Source: Gracilaria gracilis (Eukaryota; Rhodophyta; Florideophyceae; Gracilariales; Gracilariaceae). From it: 64,000 bases of DNA. Both the position numbers and the translations under genes were made by a program. Under the pieces are notes generated by a model. The model did not search any database, had not been told where the DNA came from, and was given only the letters and a program-made list of their open reading frames with translations. Shown here piece by piece: positions 28,089 to 37,686 of this stretch (position 1 is its first letter; each line of letters begins with the position of its first letter). Location: NCBI GenBank assembly GCA_030374805.1, contig JARGSG010000042.1:248001-312000 (forward strand), given 5' to 3'.

Positions 28089-31000
28089 TCATTTTGGAAC
28101 CACATATTCATCACCATACGAGACAAACAGCTCCACTGCGCCACAAACAGAACACTTATATGCATCCCTATCAGAACTACGTCGAAGACGTCGATTCAGC
28201 CGTGAAACACTAAGAACAATACGAAGATATGCCGTTTCAGGCTTCATAAACGCTTCAACTCCTTGTTTGGCCAGCATCTCGAAATCTTTCCTTGATTTGT
28301 AGTTCTCTTGTAGATAAACGCATATATCTTCATCATGATGGCTTGTATTGAGTAGCGACCCCACACTGTCGTTGTTCATGAAGTACCAGAGATGTTCATT
28401 CGTAACTCCACTTATATGTAGCACCCTCAAATCGAAAGGGGACGTGAAATTCGAGAAGTCTGTCATTGCCGTTCGCGCATCAACGAGTTGTGCCTTAGGG
28501 AACAGTAGCACAGGACGCGCTCTTACATTCATCTCAGTGATTCGTGCGACATCTTTTGCAGAAAGGAAAGCCCCAAGCTCGAGAGGAGCCCCGTTTGAAT
28601 CATTTTGAACGCCGCAAAGAGCAGAATCGCTGTCACCAATGGAAGGGGTTTTCCCGTTTTTCACCTTCCGTAGAAGTAGACTTGCATGCGGAATTACTCG
28701 AAAATCTACATGTTTGTCACTTTCTCCCACCAAGCTATGAAAAGGTTTCCAAGGGCCTTCGTTTTGTACAGTTTCTGCATCATTGGGGAGGTCACGAAGA
28801 ACATCATGACCACCACAGTCGCATCCTTCCAAGCATCGATCCCGTAGAAAGTCATAACATCTTCGATACTCCGCTCCATAACTGTAGGGCATAGCACGAT
28901 ACATCTTGGATATAAGTGGTATTAAGTCCCGATCCTGGCAGAGAGATTTCATGAGAAACAAATCGGAACACGTGAAATCGAACACTGCGCATGGTGCTTT
29001 CGTTAGATTTCTGAAAACCTCACAGAGAAAACTTTCATCTTCTTTCCCCGACCAGACACATATATCAGTGTGCGGCCCCGAAGCTTCGGCTTGATGTAGG
29101 TCATACACAATGGCAAGCATACCAATATTTTTTGGATTGCTGAAAAGGTTCCAATCCTTTTCCGCGACAAGAAAGAGCCGCCGTTTTGTATAAACGATAC
29201 CAGAAATAGAAATGGTTTCTGGTATGCATTCACTCGCAGAACGGCGTATATCAACAAGATAGTCGAATATAAGACCATCGTCAACGCACTCTGCCAGAGC
29301 ATCCTCTGCCTGTAGGCCTTTCCTCCAAAACTCATTCGTATCGAAGAAGGCAACCTTCTGGTGTGCCAATACCTTTGGTACATGAGCCAACAAACGCTCC
29401 TTGCCTCCAAACCGTATAGAGAGAACTTGAAACCATTCATCTAAAGCCATCGCGAACTGCACACATTCATACAAGCATCTCTCCTTATCATTCGTATTAA
29501 TGGAGAAAAGCTTCTGCTTGGTTGCTCTTCTACCCCCACTTGAATTCGAGAGACGCCTCTTCGTTCCTCTTCTCCTCTGCAAGGCCTGCTTCTTATGCGT
29601 TGCCCCCTCATCAACGATTTGTATGCTACTCGAAAGATCCTCATCGACAGAATCGTTAAGTACATCTATTCCAGGCTGCCCTTCCACTTTCTCTTCTTCT
29701 AGACGCTCGACTGTACTATTGACACTTTCTGCTTCATCTCCACTTTCTACGGTCTCCTTCGTTTGCTCTAGTTCTTCATCAACGATTTCAATCGAATTCG
29801 ACTGAGTATCCTCTGTAGTGCCTTTACATGCCGCAATTCCATTCTGCTCTTCCCCAGTCGTTTCCTTCATGCGATCAGAAGATAGGTGTTCGCCACCTTG
29901 AGAAAATCTTTTGCTTTCGGTGTAGCTTTCGCTTCGCATGGCTCCTCCAGCAACGGGTTTCTTCGCCTGAACATCTTCGACAGATTCCTCCAATTCTTCA
30001 ACTCCAAGCTCCTCTTCTTCATTCGGTTTTTCTATGCGATCGGTGGATAGCTTTTCGCCACCTTTTCTACTTCCAGCTGTTCCATTGCTTTGCACCGCTA
30101 CTTCATCAACGATTTTTTTCGATTGGCAAGCGAAAGAGTCTTTCTTCATTTGTATTCCAGGCCCCCGTCCGTCTTTTACCACCTTATCGCGTTCAACGGC
30201 CGTATTCTTCTGCAACTGGTCATCAGCGAAAGAGCCTTCCAATGTTCCTGTTCCGCCCTTGCGATTGTCTTTTTTTCCTTTCTCACGTTCGTCGATTATC
30301 TTGTTCGACTCATTTTCAGCGAAAGGCTCTTTCAAATTCTCTATTCTGGACTTCCGTCCGCCTTTTATTTTTTCCTCGGTTTCAGGAGACTGATGTTCAG
30401 CACTAGGCGGTTCTCTTCTACGTTCGGAAGAGATATGTCCGCCACTCGAATCCACAAAATCCGAAACTGAGCCATTCGCAGACAAAGATGCATTGGGAAC
30501 AACTGCAGGGATCTGCGCACGTGTCCCTGCCGAAGAAGCTCCCGGAACTTTCCGACTCAGAATAGTGTCCATTGCTTGGGAGTTGTTCGGCAAGAGTTGA
30601 AACATATTTCTCGACACCGAGCATATAGCAGAGGAAGCAAAGCGTAGAATATCTGATAACTTCGCTTGGCTTTTGTCTCTTAGAATCCTACTTCTTAGTA
30701 GAGTTGCAATTGTTTTCCAGATAACTGTTTCTTCTTCGTTCTCATCCATCTCTGCGTAGGGCAAATTTCTCGGAAACTCAATGAGAAAGGAGAGAGCAAT
30801 CCGGTTCAGCAAACCCGAAGCCCGATACGTTGAATTCGCGGAGTGAGTACCAATTACCGTTCCAAAAACAGACATCTGAGCCTTTTTCTTGAAACGCATT
30901 GAACAACCTCTAAACAAATCCCTACCTAGCGACCGCTTTGGAGTGAACACACAAACATTCTCAATTCCACTCAAGAAATTCATAACTGATTTCTTTGGTT

Positions 31001-31727
31001 GGATGATAGCCAATGTTTCGAAGAGTTTAGATTCCCGATTCTTCTCCATGAGCACCTTTGCCTCCGGAAACAATGCATAAGACAACACGATAACCTTTCT
31101 CAACGTATCCGTGTCAGGGAGCATCAGTTTTTTATGAAAGTTTTTGTCATTGAGGACTTCCTTTACACCGGCGAACGCGGATCCGGGTGACGGCAGGCAT
31201 TTCATTACATCAGTGACGCATGTGGCGTTGGTAATAATAGGTCTCGATTCATGAAGAGATACTCGGCGCGATTTTACCTCCCCGCAATCAAAAAGCATTC
31301 TCACATGAAAGTAGGTTTCCACGTCTTCCTTTCCAGTCTTCTTCACTTGAGAACGGTATCGGCTTACAGCCGCAAGGCGATGTCTCCCATCTGAAAAAAC
31401 GAAACCCAAGTCTTTGGGAAACGAAGTTCGCAGGACAGGAAACGAGGCTAAGCTGAGCTTCACCTCTTCTAGCATGTTCCACACGCGAATCTTACGCAGT
31501 TGCTCTCTTGAAAATGTTTCGAACAACTCCGGTATGCCGCTTGGGTGATCATGTAGGGTAATGGTGATAATTCCGAGACGATTACTGTCAATTCCAAATT
31601 CATTAAACTCTTTCAGTAGAGTATCCACCACTACTTCATTTTCAGATCTTAGGGCAGAGCTTCTTGACCTTTCTTCAATAATATGCAAGTCCTTGGTTCT
31701 AACGAGCACATATTGTTCTCCCGACAT
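28089..31727 (-). CDS. Large multi-region protein with ParB-like motif, 1212 aa
   Basis: Uninterrupted from ATG 31727 to stop at 28089. Region 1 (residues 1-400) is globular. Around residue 115 FVFSDGRHRLAAVSRYRSQ matches the D-G-x-H-R motif of ParB/sulfiredoxin-fold proteins, preceded by a helical segment as in that family. Region 2 (about 410-740) is Lys/Glu/Ser-rich with recurring phrases such as IVDE, SDRM/TDRI and QIVDEG; it looks disordered and built from imperfect repeats. Region 3 (about 750-1212) is globular with Cys pairs (CLEGCDCGG, and KCSVCGA near the C-terminus, possible zinc sites). ParB-fold proteins include CTPases and nucleases on DNA; whether this one acts on DNA is inference from one motif. 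A dispersed hairpin lies 292 bp upstream. Confidence 0.65.
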   Translation of the reverse strand: MSGEQYVLVRTKDLHIIEERSRSSALRSENEVVVDTLLKEFNEFGIDSNRLGIITITLHDHPSGIPELFETFSREQLRKIRVWNMLEEVKLSLASFPVLRTSFPKDLGFVFSDGRHRLAAVSRYRSQVKKTGKEDVETYFHVRMLFDCGEVKSRRVSLHESRPIITNATCVTDVMKCLPSPGSAFAGVKEVLNDKNFHKKLMLPDTDTLRKVIVLSYALFPEAKVLMEKNRESKLFETLAIIQPKKSVMNFLSGIENVCVFTPKRSLGRDLFRGCSMRFKKKAQMSVFGTVIGTHSANSTYRASGLLNRIALSFLIEFPRNLPYAEMDENEEETVIWKTIATLLRSRILRDKSQAKLSDILRFASSAICSVSRNMFQLLPNNSQAMDTILSRKVPGASSAGTRAQIPAVVPNASLSANGSVSDFVDSSGGHISSERRREPPSAEHQSPETEEKIKGGRKSRIENLKEPFAENESNKIIDEREKGKKDNRKGGTGTLEGSFADDQLQKNTAVERDKVVKDGRGPGIQMKKDSFACQSKKIVDEVAVQSNGTAGSRKGGEKLSTDRIEKPNEEEELGVEELEESVEDVQAKKPVAGGAMRSESYTESKRFSQGGEHLSSDRMKETTGEEQNGIAACKGTTEDTQSNSIEIVDEELEQTKETVESGDEAESVNSTVERLEEEKVEGQPGIDVLNDSVDEDLSSSIQIVDEGATHKKQALQRRRGTKRRLSNSSGGRRATKQKLFSINTNDKERCLYECVQFAMALDEWFQVLSIRFGGKERLLAHVPKVLAHQKVAFFDTNEFWRKGLQAEDALAECVDDGLIFDYLVDIRRSASECIPETISISGIVYTKRRLFLVAEKDWNLFSNPKNIGMLAIVYDLHQAEASGPHTDICVWSGKEDESFLCEVFRNLTKAPCAVFDFTCSDLFLMKSLCQDRDLIPLISKMYRAMPYSYGAEYRRCYDFLRDRCLEGCDCGGHDVLRDLPNDAETVQNEGPWKPFHSLVGESDKHVDFRVIPHASLLLRKVKNGKTPSIGDSDSALCGVQNDSNGAPLELGAFLSAKDVARITEMNVRARPVLLFPKAQLVDARTAMTDFSNFTSPFDLRVLHISGVTNEHLWYFMNNDSVGSLLNTSHHDEDICVYLQENYKSRKDFEMLAKQGVEAFMKPETAYLRIVLSVSRLNRRLRRSSDRDAYKCSVCGAVELFVSYGDEYVVPK

Positions 31728-32202
31728 TTGTGTTCAAATAATAAGACGAAACAGAGGTACGTTGGAAGCGGTTTGTTGTGATGAACGCGATCAAGAAAGA
31801 CACAGGCGAAAGCAGGGGAACGCAGTTCTACTCCATGACAGATAATGAAAGCTGGGAGGGTTTGATTTTGGTGTTCGCAGTCTAAGACAACCCAGGAGAG
31901 AGCCGGGGCACGAGCAGTTATCTTCCCCTTGATATCTGCTGAGAGCAAACAAATCAATCTATCTTGATTTGATTCTCCGCTTCCCAACTGCGGCCAAGTA
32001 TTCTTCCAGCAATATGTTTGCCACGTGGATTGCCCAAAATTTCCAATCCACGTAGTACACGACTTCGCTTTATTCTGTCTTCTTTTACAGGAATGGGGCA
32101 CTGAACGAGGGCGGCATCAGGCATGGAAATGGCTTTCTCTCTCTGAACCCACACAGCCATGTTCGCCAATTGGATAGAGTTTATTAAGAAAAGAACCATT
32201 AT
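31728..32202. other. Intergenic gap with hairpin
   Basis: Promoter region of the 1212-aa gene and 3' end of the 402-aa gene. Apart from the hairpin at 32020-32060 no feature is evident. Confidence 0.5.
32020..32060 (-). promoter_or_regulatory. Dispersed hairpin upstream of the 1212-aa gene
   Basis: On + it reads GCCACGTGGATTGCCCAAAA then CCAATCCACGTAGTACAC. The stem is 10 bp including TG/CA next to the loop. It is 292 bases upstream of ATG 31727 and 143 bases past the stop of the 402-aa gene. Confidence 0.75.
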
Positions 32203-33411
32203 CTAAAGCCGTATATATTTTGATATATTTCTCTCAGAGTTTTCTCTTGCTCGTAACAGATAGTTTAGAGTTACATGGGTTTCCATGCCGCTTTCATGTC
32301 GTTTTAACCACTCGAAACTGTGAGTTTCACTCAGTTCAGATCGAATAACACCAAACGAAAGGATATCATCAATCCCGAAGTATCCTGGAATAAGTTCTAG
32401 AGGGACATCTTGGTTTTCCCCTTGGTAGCCCCAGCACATCATATTGTCGCACACGTCTCCACTGAATGTAGGTAGTCCAACGGACACTGGCTGATGGAAT
32501 AACACGGATACTTCATTTGCACCTAATATCGATTGGAATGCTATACTAATGGGGAGAAGCTCCTCCACCCCATCATCAAACTGAATGTAAACTCCTGATT
32601 CCTGTTGCAGGAGTGCAACTCGATAGAACCCTTCATGTCTTGGAGATAATCCTTCAAGATATCTGGTAAATCTTCTTGGAACCACAGAGACTTTTGAAAG
32701 ACCTTCTATCCAAAACTTTAAGGACGCTGGTTTGGGAGATGAATAATAAGTCCAGAATACACAAGGAGGTTTTGCATGAAAGCTGTTCTTCTGCATCTCA
32801 AACGTTTCTTTTCGCATAATTGAAGCAATTTGTTCTCTCGGCAGGGATTCTCTTTCTCGCATTATACCTAATACTTTCATGCTTGTCTGAGCATGAATGA
32901 GAGCCAAGAAACCAAACCACTCCTGAATCACTTTTCTTGGTTTCATGGGAGATCCCATCTCAGACACCAGTATCGATGACCCCCAAACTAGTCGTCCATG
33001 TCGCCTGAAAGGAAGCAAAGGAATGCTCCATGGCACAAGAGACAGTCTTGACTGCTCAAGAAGATACGAATTACACGATTCGTAGATATGTGACACAACC
33101 AAAAATGAATTCCCAACATCAGATGTGAAAATCACACGACTACCAGTAGCGGAAGATTTCACATAGCCCCAGAGAACGAGGGCGGTTTCCGTTTCGAATG
33201 AGAGGAAGCACATTCTAAAGTTAGAAACCCTGCAATAAAGGTTAACGAGGGCTTCTCGAAGTCGGCATACTGGGGGTTGAGCAAAATTCGGCAGGTCAGT
33301 TGGGTCCTTGTAGTCTACGAGAAACCCTATTTGTGAAGAGGTTCCTAGACTTCCGTCTTCTCCCAGTCTGATAAGATGACAAATCATGGCAAAGAAACAA
33401 TTCCAGACCAT
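32203..33411 (-). CDS. Hypothetical protein, 402 aa, with a Tudor-like segment
   Basis: Intact frame from ATG 33411 to stop 32203. No family recognised with confidence. The segment around residues 275-305, GFYRVALLQQESGVYIQFDD followed by GVEELLPI, has the strand pattern and FDDG turn seen in Tudor/Agenet-type barrels, but this is weak. The N-terminal 200 residues are hydrophobic and aromatic-rich without a clear transmembrane helix. It lies in the same-strand run with the genes on either side. A TATA-like TATATATTG sits about 165 bp upstream (33573-33582) and a dispersed hairpin 330 bp upstream. Confidence 0.6.
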   Translation of the reverse strand: MVWNCFFAMICHLIRLGEDGSLGTSSQIGFLVDYKDPTDLPNFAQPPVCRLREALVNLYCRVSNFRMCFLSFETETALVLWGYVKSSATGSRVIFTSDVGNSFLVVSHIYESCNSYLLEQSRLSLVPWSIPLLPFRRHGRLVWGSSILVSEMGSPMKPRKVIQEWFGFLALIHAQTSMKVLGIMRERESLPREQIASIMRKETFEMQKNSFHAKPPCVFWTYYSSPKPASLKFWIEGLSKVSVVPRRFTRYLEGLSPRHEGFYRVALLQQESGVYIQFDDGVEELLPISIAFQSILGANEVSVLFHQPVSVGLPTFSGDVCDNMMCWGYQGENQDVPLELIPGYFGIDDILSFGVIRSELSETHSFEWLKRHESGMETHVTLNYLLRARENSERNISKYIRL

Positions 33412-34225
33412 GCGTTCTGTTTATGTCGGAGTCGTTCTCAAGTAGTTAACGAATTAGAAGGGTTCGGTACACTGATCCCCTGGATTATTTTCCAGGAAAG
33501 CGCGGAATCGTCTCCTGAATAAATGTTGATAGTGAGCCCATCAATCTGTATAGTTGGGCGTGATTCTAGCAATATATAGATTTTCTTGATCGAGCAGAGC
33601 GAATCACAAACGAAAGCAGCAAAACATTGGAATCGTCAACTGCAATAACGAATCTCTCCTATTCATTCGGGATTGTGTTGTGCAGGTTGTTTCAGAGACT
33701 GTTATGTTGCAAAACAAACACCGCACCCATCACAACGTGTGGGACGTGGATTGCCCAGTTGTACCTTACCACGTGTAGGAAGTTGAACATAAAAATAATT
33801 AATTAATTTTAGTGTCGTGGTTGGTTGGTTTAGGCAGGAAGAGCTTCCTTGCGTCGTGGGTGCCCACTAAAGCTTTCTTGTGGGCAAGGAGCTCATGCTC
33901 CTGAAAAAGGACTCTTGCCTTCGCACGCAGAAGATGGGCCCAGTGGCAAACGTTAGCAGGGTTGGGCAGGGTTGGGAAAGAAACGTTGGTTTCAGGCGAG
34001 GCTTTGCGCTCTTTTCCCGCTCCGGCGGCAGCAAGCTGGCAACCGAAATCGACCACGGCGGGCAGGCCCGGCGGCGAAAGAGCGGAAGTGGTTGATTTAT
34101 TAGCATGAAGGGGTGAAAGCATTTCCGTTTCAAACCCAGAACGTTTGTTGGCTTTCTTCTCAAAACTACGTCCAAGGCCTTTTATCCCCAGAGAAACATT
34201 CAGAGCAGTTCCAAAATACGCCGTT
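33412..34225. other. Intergenic gap with TATA-like element, hairpin and a doubtful ORF
   Basis: It contains a TATA-like element at 33573-33582 (- strand sense) and a hairpin at 33742-33778. Bases 33799-34229 are more G-C rich than the surroundings and hold an ATG frame of about 143 aa on the - strand (from 34229) with no family features. I do not call it a gene. Confidence 0.4.
33742..33778 (-). promoter_or_regulatory. Dispersed hairpin upstream of the 402-aa gene (diverged copy)
   Basis: On + it reads GGACGTGGATTGCCCAGTTG then ACCACGTGTAGG. The stem is reduced to ACGTGG/CCACGT (6 bp), but the loop keeps GATTGCCCA. It is 330 bases upstream of ATG 33411, same relative sense as the other copies. 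Confidence 0.65.
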
Positions 34226-35347
34226 TCATGTTGCACGTTGAAAGGGGACTAGATATTTGGCTGTTTCATTAATATCGTTTGCCAGAGCCTGAATGATGCG
34301 AGATTCAGTATTAGGTAGTTGGTGAAAGGGAAGCACTCGATTGCGCATCACTCCAGCATAGTGCGATCGTGAAACAGTTTCGGGAGTTGATACAAATAAG
34401 TGAAAAAACTCACACAGGTCTTCGACGTCTTTGTTTGCCAGTGCCTCAAGATGGCTGTTGTACGTCCCCACATCAAAAAACAACGGAAAATGTATATAAA
34501 GCTTGTAGGACTTATGTTCTGGCGAATCGCTGATATCATTTGGGTTCACTGACTGGCGTTGAAGTAACTCGCCTCGGTAGCATCGATGGTCTCGATGGCC
34601 TATGAAAATCATCACAGATTGAGATGAATTCTGTAGCTGGGGGCGGGTTTTATCTTCTTGCAATGCGATAAGCCTCCAACCATATCGTGATGGATGAAAC
34701 CTGGAAACAAATTCCTTTAGCGATGGTGGCTCATTCCCATTTCTAAAGCTCGCGAGGTAGGTCAGCCATGATAGGATGCATCGTGGTCTTGGAATTGGTA
34801 CCCAGGAGCAGAGTTTCGTTTCACTCTGGCATGTTATAAGTCCTCTGTCATCGGCGGGAGCTGAGTTTTTCCGGAGCCACACCTTACACGCTACAGTATT
34901 CCAGAGAATTCTAGTTTCATTTGCATAGGCCGTAGCCAAATCACTCACCCATTGCTCGTATGAAGACGTTTCCTTCCTTTCCAAGTTTAATAGAGTTCCT
35001 TTCCGAAATGTGAAAACCTCATTTTGTGAGGTGTGTGAGTTCCTAAGCCTTTCGTTCTCAGTGCGATGCAGATCTTCGTCCGAAATGCGTCTCACCTCCA
35101 CAGAGCGATCAAATTGAAATCTCTGTGTTCCCCGATCATTGACCAGAACGCCTAATTTATGGTAGCGAAGTTCAGCATTGACCAGTAGCATATGAGGTTT
35201 GATGTTATTGGATTCCACTTGTCTTACTATTTGAGCCATTTTCATGTCCGGAGGTATAGCTTCTTCAATTGCACTTAAAGGATTGTTGTAGGAGATCAGC
35301 AAGACAGGTAAGAACTCTCCTCTCGAAGAGTAGATTCGGGCGAGCAT
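34226..35347 (-). CDS. Hypothetical protein, 373 aa
   Basis: Intact frame from ATG 35347 to stop 34226. I do not recognise it. Residues 1-110 look like a mixed alpha/beta fold (FLPVLLISYNNPLSAIEEAI, MLLVNAELRYHKLGVLVND). The middle has CQSETKLCSW and a Pro/Arg-rich stretch. The last third (VIFIGHRDHRCYRGELLQRQ in outline) is duplicated as a broken fragment at 25345-25779. It is the first of four - strand genes in a row and diverges from the Myb gene. A dispersed hairpin lies 396 bp upstream. Confidence 0.6.
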   Translation of the reverse strand: MLARIYSSRGEFLPVLLISYNNPLSAIEEAIPPDMKMAQIVRQVESNNIKPHMLLVNAELRYHKLGVLVNDRGTQRFQFDRSVEVRRISDEDLHRTENERLRNSHTSQNEVFTFRKGTLLNLERKETSSYEQWVSDLATAYANETRILWNTVACKVWLRKNSAPADDRGLITCQSETKLCSWVPIPRPRCILSWLTYLASFRNGNEPPSLKEFVSRFHPSRYGWRLIALQEDKTRPQLQNSSQSVMIFIGHRDHRCYRGELLQRQSVNPNDISDSPEHKSYKLYIHFPLFFDVGTYNSHLEALANKDVEDLCEFFHLFVSTPETVSRSHYAGVMRNRVLPFHQLPNTESRIIQALANDINETAKYLVPFQRAT

Positions 35348-36078
35348 GGCGATTCGTGCGAGTCAATTTTCATACGTGAGACAGGCGTATCCATGAAAAT
35401 TGAAGAGTCATGCGAGTTTCCCGTGGCTGATCGGCAGTGCGCTCCGACACCACTACGGTCCTGGAAGGTATCCTGCTTTTCGTATAGAACTGTTAGCGTG
35501 TACTACGAAACGAGGAGGAAAAAGTTGAGATAGCTATTGTGAAGTAGAATGATGGGTAAGGCGGAGTAGAGGTACGCGCGTGGATCCACAAATGCCGTGT
35601 TTCGTTTGCCGCAGTGGCCTGCAGTAATGGAAACCGAAACGGTGAAGCTTGGCGGCTGATGTAGCCCCACTACACTATGATATGAGGGATACTGGGAAAG
35701 GTAGCAGAGCGGCATTCAGTCCAGTCACTGTCTAAAAACTATTGCCACGTGGATTGCCCATTTCTTCCAAGCCACGTATTACACAACCACGTTTCTCTGG
35801 GACATCATTCAAATTACAAAAGTAGTTGGCCAAGTCAGCCAATGAAATAAAACATATTGTTCTGTAATGTTGCCTGCCAAATGGTATACGCCGTCCCTCC
35901 AATTTCCTTCGCGCTCAGTTCACTGTTCCGATTATACCCTCTTGTGCGCCGATTTCATCGCCGTTGTACATGTCGATCTTGTACAGAAACTCTTCTAGCT
36001 AATCTGTTTTGAACAGACTGTAGCTCACCCCGTGACATCGTCGGAATTTTCATTCATCCTGTGCTTGTTTTCGATACT
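35348..36078. other. Divergent promoter region with hairpin
   Basis: A 730-bp interval between the 373-aa gene (-) and the Myb gene (+). It contains the hairpin at 35744-35783. No TATA box of good quality is apparent. Confidence 0.5.
35744..35783 (-). promoter_or_regulatory. Dispersed hairpin in the divergent region
   Basis: On + it reads GCCACGTGGATTGCCCATTT then AGCCACGTATTACAC. The stem is ACGTGG/CCACGT plus flanking matches. The sense is that of the - strand gene (396 bp from ATG 35347); the distance to the + gene ATG is 296 bp. Because no gene ends nearby, this copy and the one at 19115 argue for a 5' rather than a 3' association. Confidence 0.75.
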
Positions 36079-37686
36079 ATGGCTGTCAATCAAGATCGAG
36101 AAACGAAGACGAATTCTTGGAGCTGGGAACAAGATTGTATTCTAAGGGACGCACTTCAGGAAGCGCGGTGCGAAGGAATCGAGGACTATGCACAATTGTC
36201 ATTCTGGAAACGCATGGAATCCCATAAACTTCTACCGGATGGACAAAGTGCAGATGAATGTCTGGCGCGAAGCCAGCATCTTCTTCAATCCGAAAAGCCT
36301 CCTCATCGAAGCCCACAGGATAAGATCGTCACTAAGGTCTCACCTTCCAACAATGCTCCCAGTCATGCGGTGGAACGCGCTTCAATAATAAGCAACATGG
36401 CTTCTGAATCTAAAGTGGATCCGAAAGGCTTGGTTGTGAACCTTTTGGATAACTCGGCCGACGAGAAAGAAGTTCTGAGGGGAAATCAGGAATATAGAGC
36501 TTCCAAATTAGAGCTCGAGAATCAGTTAGAGTTTGAGGCTGGCGGGGATCTTGGATACTGTGCTCGGACTCTATTCTCACTTTCTAACATTCCAGAGGTT
36601 GGAATGGTGCTGAACACGACGGAAGTTAAGGAGAACTTATACAAACGGTTAAGGAAAGTGTTTGGATCTCCAAAAAGTGTGGAAGTGATTGTTCATTTGA
36701 ATGAGAACTCGGCTTGTGTTCACCTTGACGGCATCATGGGGAAAATTAGAACCATTCTAAGTCTGAATATTATCACCCAATGTGATTTGTCCGACCTTTT
36801 AGAGAGTTCACATACCTTTTTTGAGCAAGAGTCCTTATCGAAGGCGCTGAAAAACTGTGGTTACTCTCTGCTGAAGATATTGCTGGACGTTGTGAAGGTT
36901 ATGGTCAGCCAACGTCCTGATCGAAGTGGAGAGGTGACGGAATTGTATCGTGGCTGTGTATCCCGATTTCGTGAATGGGGATGTTTGGAGTTTTTCGCTG
37001 GACGTTCGGGAGAAACCATTGTTTCAGATCAGATCAAAGAATTGAAGCAATTTATCCTGAACAAACACAATGGTATGCTTCAAACAATGGTACCTGCAGA
37101 AAAGGAGATTCGAGGAAAACTGTCGGAATTGGCAGGCATATCTTGCACGACGCGAAAGAGGTGCCAAAGGTATTTTGCTCAACAAACCACTTCTCCTCAA
37201 AATCCCCAACGTGGCCAGGCAAATGAAAATCTCTCTCGAGCGACTGTAATGGAGGTCCCTGACTTCTTTTCTGATAAGGACGAAGCTGGAGAGTTGGATG
37301 GAAAGGAAACATATGCAGATCGTAAAACGCCGTTGAAGAGTACGAGGGAACATCCTGGGGCACGTCCAGATAGTGTGAAGCTTCCAACAACGAAAAAAGG
37401 TGAAGAGTTTGCAAGAACTGGGCACTATTCCCCGAAGGAAGATGCATTGATACGAGACGGAATTGCGAAGTTTGGCTTTGGGAAATGGATTCCGATATCT
37501 AAGCTTTTTGAAAAACATGGCATTCTCCGCCAACCAATGAGTATTAAGGATAGAGCTCGTTCTCTTGGAATGAGTTCTGATAAGAAGCGCAAAAGGGCCC
37601 CAACTGCTCCAAGACGTCAAAAACCCAAGAAAATAAGGTTTTTTGAATCCGATGACTCATTTGAAGAGCTACATGGCTTTGATTAG
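36079..37686 (+). CDS. Myb/SANT-domain protein with telobox-like C-terminus, 535 aa
   Basis: The start is ATG 36079; an upstream in-frame GTG is not used. Residues about 10-70 resemble one Myb/SANT unit (SWSWEQDCILRDALQEA, FWKRME). Residues about 447-500 form a clearer one: YSPKEDALIRDGIAKFGFGK then W, and SIKDRARSLG at the third-helix position. The S-I-K-D-R arrangement recalls the VxLKD(K/R)(W/Y)R telobox of TRF-type double-stranded telomere-binding proteins, and the domain is close to the C-terminus as in TRF1/TRF2. The middle (about 150-350) is helical with no domain I can name. A basic KKRKRAPTAPRRQKPKK tail could be a nuclear localisation signal. DNA binding is likely; telomere specificity is inference. 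Confidence 0.7.
   Translation: MAVNQDRETKTNSWSWEQDCILRDALQEARCEGIEDYAQLSFWKRMESHKLLPDGQSADECLARSQHLLQSEKPPHRSPQDKIVTKVSPSNNAPSHAVERASIISNMASESKVDPKGLVVNLLDNSADEKEVLRGNQEYRASKLELENQLEFEAGGDLGYCARTLFSLSNIPEVGMVLNTTEVKENLYKRLRKVFGSPKSVEVIVHLNENSACVHLDGIMGKIRTILSLNIITQCDLSDLLESSHTFFEQESLSKALKNCGYSLLKILLDVVKVMVSQRPDRSGEVTELYRGCVSRFREWGCLEFFAGRSGETIVSDQIKELKQFILNKHNGMLQTMVPAEKEIRGKLSELAGISCTTRKRCQRYFAQQTTSPQNPQRGQANENLSRATVMEVPDFFSDKDEAGELDGKETYADRKTPLKSTREHPGARPDSVKLPTTKKGEEFARTGHYSPKEDALIRDGIAKFGFGKWIPISKLFEKHGILRQPMSIKDRARSLGMSSDKKRKRAPTAPRRQKPKKIRFFESDDSFEELHGFD

Noticed and set aside
33799..34229. About 143-aa - strand frame in a G-C rich stretch
   Set aside because: No family features, and it begins at the very end of the 373-aa gene. 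It could be a shadow of composition.
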